Shown one piece after another: positions 8,323 through 10,125 of a stretch of 10,125 bases of DNA. The stretch's first letter is position 1. Every line of letters begins with the position of its first letter. Source of the stretch: VFZS01 sp964353255 (lineage in GTDB: Bacteria; Acidobacteriota; Terriglobia; Bryobacterales; Bryobacteraceae); contig CAYGVJ010000176.1 of the NCBI GenBank assembly GCA_964353255.1, positions 1 through 10,125 on the forward strand, read 5' to 3'. The notes below the pieces were generated by a model. That model searched no databases and was not told the origin of the DNA. It was given only the letters and a program-made list of their open reading frames with translations. A program made the translations under genes and the position numbers.

Positions 8323-9924
8323 TCACTTGGTGACGCGCTGGGCGATCACTTTCCTGGCCGTATCGAGCAGGGCCTTGGCCTTGGGGAGGGAGTCGATGGC
8401 CTTACCTACGGCCGGGTCGGCTTCGATGGCCAGCCGCCTGGCTTCATCGTCGCTGAAGGCGCTGATGTAGAACTCGCGCCGCACATGCAACTTGATCCAA
8501 TCGAGGTTCTGGGCGAAATCCGCCTCCGCGAAGTCGTATTTCTCGTCCAGCAGGTAGCGGTGGAACTCCTCCAGGAAGTTGTGGTCGGGCTCCCAATTCT
8601 TGGGCAGCTTGGCCTCGTGGGACCCGAAGTACTTGGCGGCGAAGTTGAAGAAAGCGTACTTGCGAGCGAGCTGGGTCTGGAAGGGGTTCAGGCGCGGCGC
8701 GGAGTACTTCTCGTCGGGAGTGATGCCGCCGCCGCCGTAGACGGTGCGCCCGCTGTCGGTCATCTTCACGTCGAGGGAGTTCCGGGGGTCAGTCTCCTTG
8801 CGGCCCCAGTAGTAATCGAAGAAGGAGCCGTTGGAGTAGTCGCGCTGAATCAGGCGCCCGCTGGGGGTGTAGTAGTGGGCGGTGGTCAGGGCCAGCCCGG
8901 CGCCGTCGCGCAGCGGGTATACCGTCTGCACCAAGCCTTTGCCGAACGTGGTTTCCCCCAGAATCCAGGCCCGGTCGTGGTCCTGGAGCGCGCCGGCGAC
9001 GATCTCGGCAGCCGAGGCCGACTGATGGTCCACCAGCACTACGATGGGGTAGTCCCGGCCGGCGTTACCCTGCTTGGCGGTGTAGGGCTTCTCGGATGAG
9101 ACCCTGCCGCGGTGAGAGACGATGGCCTGGCCTTTGCGCAGGAAACGATCAGCCACCGCCACGCCTTCGTTGAGCAAGCCGCCGGGGTTGCTCCGCAGGT
9201 CCAGGATCAGGCCCCGCACGTTCTGCTCACCCAGGCGCCGGAAGCTCTCCTCGATTTCACGGCTGGTGTTCTCGGTGAACTGGGAAACACCCAGGTAGGC
9301 GATTCCCGGCCGAATCCAGAAAGCGTCCTCGACACTCCTTCTGGGAATCTCGTCGCGGGTGAGCTCGAAGACCAAGGGCTTGTCGCTGCCCTCGCGCCCC
9401 ATGGCGATCTTGACCCGGGTCCCGCGCGGTCCTTTGAGCAGATCGCGGATTTCGTCCATCTTCAGGTTGTCGGTGGGCTTGTCATCGACCGCCAGGATGA
9501 CGTCGCCGGGGCGTATGCCGGCACGGTAGGCCGGCGACCCCGGGAACGGCACGAGGACGATGGTCCGGCCGGTGCCAGCGCGGCTGAGGCCGATCGACAT
9601 GCCCACGCCGAAGTAGTGACCCTTCTGGTTCTCGCGCAGCAACTGGAAATCACTGGCATCCAGGAAGCTGGAGTGCGGGTCCAAGGTGCGGAGCATCCCG
9701 ACGATGGCCCCCTTGTACAAGGCCCGCTCGGGGTTGACGGGCTCGGCAAAGTTCTGCTCGACCACGCTGAAGACTTTGGTGAACGTACTGACGCTGGCCT
9801 TGACGTCGTCCTGGGAAGTGTCTGCGGCGGCGCCCTCCAGGGCAGAACCGTAGTAGCCGCCTGCCAGGGAGCAAGCCAGGACCACCAGGGGCAGCAGCAC
9901 CACTACCCGCCAATATCGTGCCAT
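8323..9924 (-). CDS. S41 C-terminal processing peptidase (CtpA/Prc family), secreted
   Basis: This 533-residue serine protease belongs to the PDZ-containing S41 family, which trims the C-termini of periplasmic or envelope proteins. Residues 1-26 (MARYWRVVVLLPLVVLACSL...) form a signal peptide or membrane anchor; Cys18 sits in a poor lipobox (VLAC), so a lipoprotein is possible but unproven. The N-terminal segment has LDPHSSFLDASDF (81-93). The PDZ domain covers about 103-190, with FGVGMSIG and AGIRPGDVILAVDDKPT. The catalytic core has LDLRSNPGG (241-249), QSASAAEIVAGAL (301-313) with Ser304, and ETTFGKGLVQTV (324-335) with Lys329; the 25-residue spacing fits the Ser-Lys dyad. A charged helical extension of about 130 residues follows ITPDEKY (401-407). 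The ATG at 9924 has GGAGGAG nine bases upstream (9934-9940). It heads the operon, four bases before guaA. Confidence 0.93.
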   Translation of the reverse strand: MARYWRVVVLLPLVVLACSLAGGYYGSALEGAAADTSQDDVKASVSTFTKVFSVVEQNFAEPVNPERALYKGAIVGMLRTLDPHSSFLDASDFQLLRENQKGHYFGVGMSIGLSRAGTGRTIVLVPFPGSPAYRAGIRPGDVILAVDDKPTDNLKMDEIRDLLKGPRGTRVKIAMGREGSDKPLVFELTRDEIPRRSVEDAFWIRPGIAYLGVSQFTENTSREIEESFRRLGEQNVRGLILDLRSNPGGLLNEGVAVADRFLRKGQAIVSHRGRVSSEKPYTAKQGNAGRDYPIVVLVDHQSASAAEIVAGALQDHDRAWILGETTFGKGLVQTVYPLRDGAGLALTTAHYYTPSGRLIQRDYSNGSFFDYYWGRKETDPRNSLDVKMTDSGRTVYGGGGITPDEKYSAPRLNPFQTQLARKYAFFNFAAKYFGSHEAKLPKNWEPDHNFLEEFHRYLLDEKYDFAEADFAQNLDWIKLHVRREFYISAFSDDEARRLAIEADPAVGKAIDSLPKAKALLDTARKVIAQRVTK

Positions 9925-9954
9925 CCGAACGATCTCCTCCAAGCTGTTTTCTCC

Positions 9955-9963
9955 AGTATAGCA
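9955..9963 (-). promoter_or_regulatory. Extended -10 promoter before the S41 peptidase
   Basis: The minus strand reads TGCTATACT: a -10 box TATACT (five of six consensus bases) with the upstream TGn of an extended -10 promoter. No good -35 box lies at 16-18 bp spacing, which is common for this class. A start near 9948 would give a leader of about 24 nt ending in the GGAGGAG ribosome site. It would drive the protease, guaA and probably the genes down to xerC. Confidence 0.55.
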
Positions 9964-10002
9964 GGTGGAATAGGCCTCCCGGCCTGTTGGGGGCACGCGA
10001 CA

Positions 10003-10022
10003 CACAGGCAAGAATGCCTGTG
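10003..10022. repeat. Small REP-like palindrome
   Basis: CACAGGCA (10003-10010) and TGCCTGTG (10015-10022) are perfect complements around an AGAA loop. The sequence continues into GTGCCACC, which shares the GTGCCAC core with the palindrome at 66-123. It is intergenic, upstream of the protease promoter. A dispersed REP-type repeat is the best reading; genome-wide copies are inferred, not seen. Confidence 0.6.
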
Positions 10023-10071
10023 CCACCTTGGGGCCAGCGCAGAACTGGGGGAGGGCAGGGCAAAAGCGGGC

Positions 10072-10125
10072 TGTCAAGGCAAAGTAGAAAGTTCCGCTTT
10101 CCGGCAAAGTAGAAAGTTCCGCTTT
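10072..10125. mobile_element. Possible insertion sequence terminus (IS21-like), cut by the window edge
   Basis: From 10072 the sequence begins TGTCAAGGCAAAGTAGAAAG and continues as two tandem 25-bp units. IS21-family ends begin with TG and carry several short tandem repeats that bind the transposase, and this pattern fits. The first six bases, read outward on the minus strand, are a perfect -35 hexamer TTGACA, as is known for some IS ends. No transposase gene, second terminus or target duplication is visible, so this stays a hypothesis. A plain tandem repeat is the alternative. Confidence 0.35.
10078..10125. repeat. Perfect tandem repeat, 25-bp period
   Basis: The unit at 10078-10102 (starting GGCAAAGTAGAAAGTTCCGC and ending TTTCC) is repeated without a mismatch at 10103-10125, where the window ends after 23 bases of the second unit. 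Within each unit GAAAG and CTTTC flank a five-base centre, so each can form a small dyad. More units may follow outside the window. Confidence 0.9.

Noticed and set aside
9925..10107. A 61-residue N-terminal extension of the S41 peptidase from an upstream start
   Set aside because: It would run through the REP-like hairpin, the predicted promoter and the tandem repeat, and would bury the signal peptide. ATG 9924 has an excellent ribosome site.

Overview
The window is GC-rich bacterial chromosome, and every gene I can support lies on the minus strand, so transcription runs from high to low coordinates. The gene set is housekeeping: protein folding, tRNA modification, purine synthesis, chromosome resolution and protein processing. 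A dnaK-dnaJ-hspR cluster with a HAIR-like operator, an adjacent trmFO-xerC pair, a human-type long GuaA, an S41 protease and REP-like palindromes ending in GTGCCAC together suggest an Acidobacteriota-like genome. That assignment is inference; I see no rRNA or species marker. Layout in the direction of transcription: the right edge (10072-10125) holds a perfect 25-bp-period tandem repeat that looks like the terminus of an insertion sequence, possibly IS21-like, continuing outside the window. A small REP-like hairpin (10003-10022) follows, then an extended -10 promoter (9955-9963). Next comes a probable operon: an S41 C-terminal processing protease (8323-9924), guaA (6537-8318), a small two-helix membrane protein (6161-6430), trmFO (4804-6150) and xerC (3895-4791). 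Most junctions are short (4, 12 and 10 nt); the only long one is 106 nt, between guaA and the membrane protein. A 143-bp intergenic region then carries a clear sigma-70 promoter overlapped by a HAIR-like HspR operator, followed by the heat-shock operon dnaK (1832-3751), dnaJ (652-1806) and hspR (253-648). The left edge (66-254) has two large imperfect palindromes placed end to end, the second reaching into the hspR stop codon. I see nothing in bases 1-65. How the genes work together: HspR very likely represses its own operon through the HAIR site and uses DnaK as co-repressor, giving feedback on chaperone supply. GrpE is missing from this cluster and must be encoded elsewhere. The upstream operon joins unrelated housekeeping functions; only the trmFO-xerC pairing is a widely seen neighbourhood. 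I found no previously undescribed multi-gene system. The parts most worth a second look are the HAIR/promoter overlap, the human-type GMP synthetase, the possible IS terminus at the right edge and the compound palindrome at the left edge.
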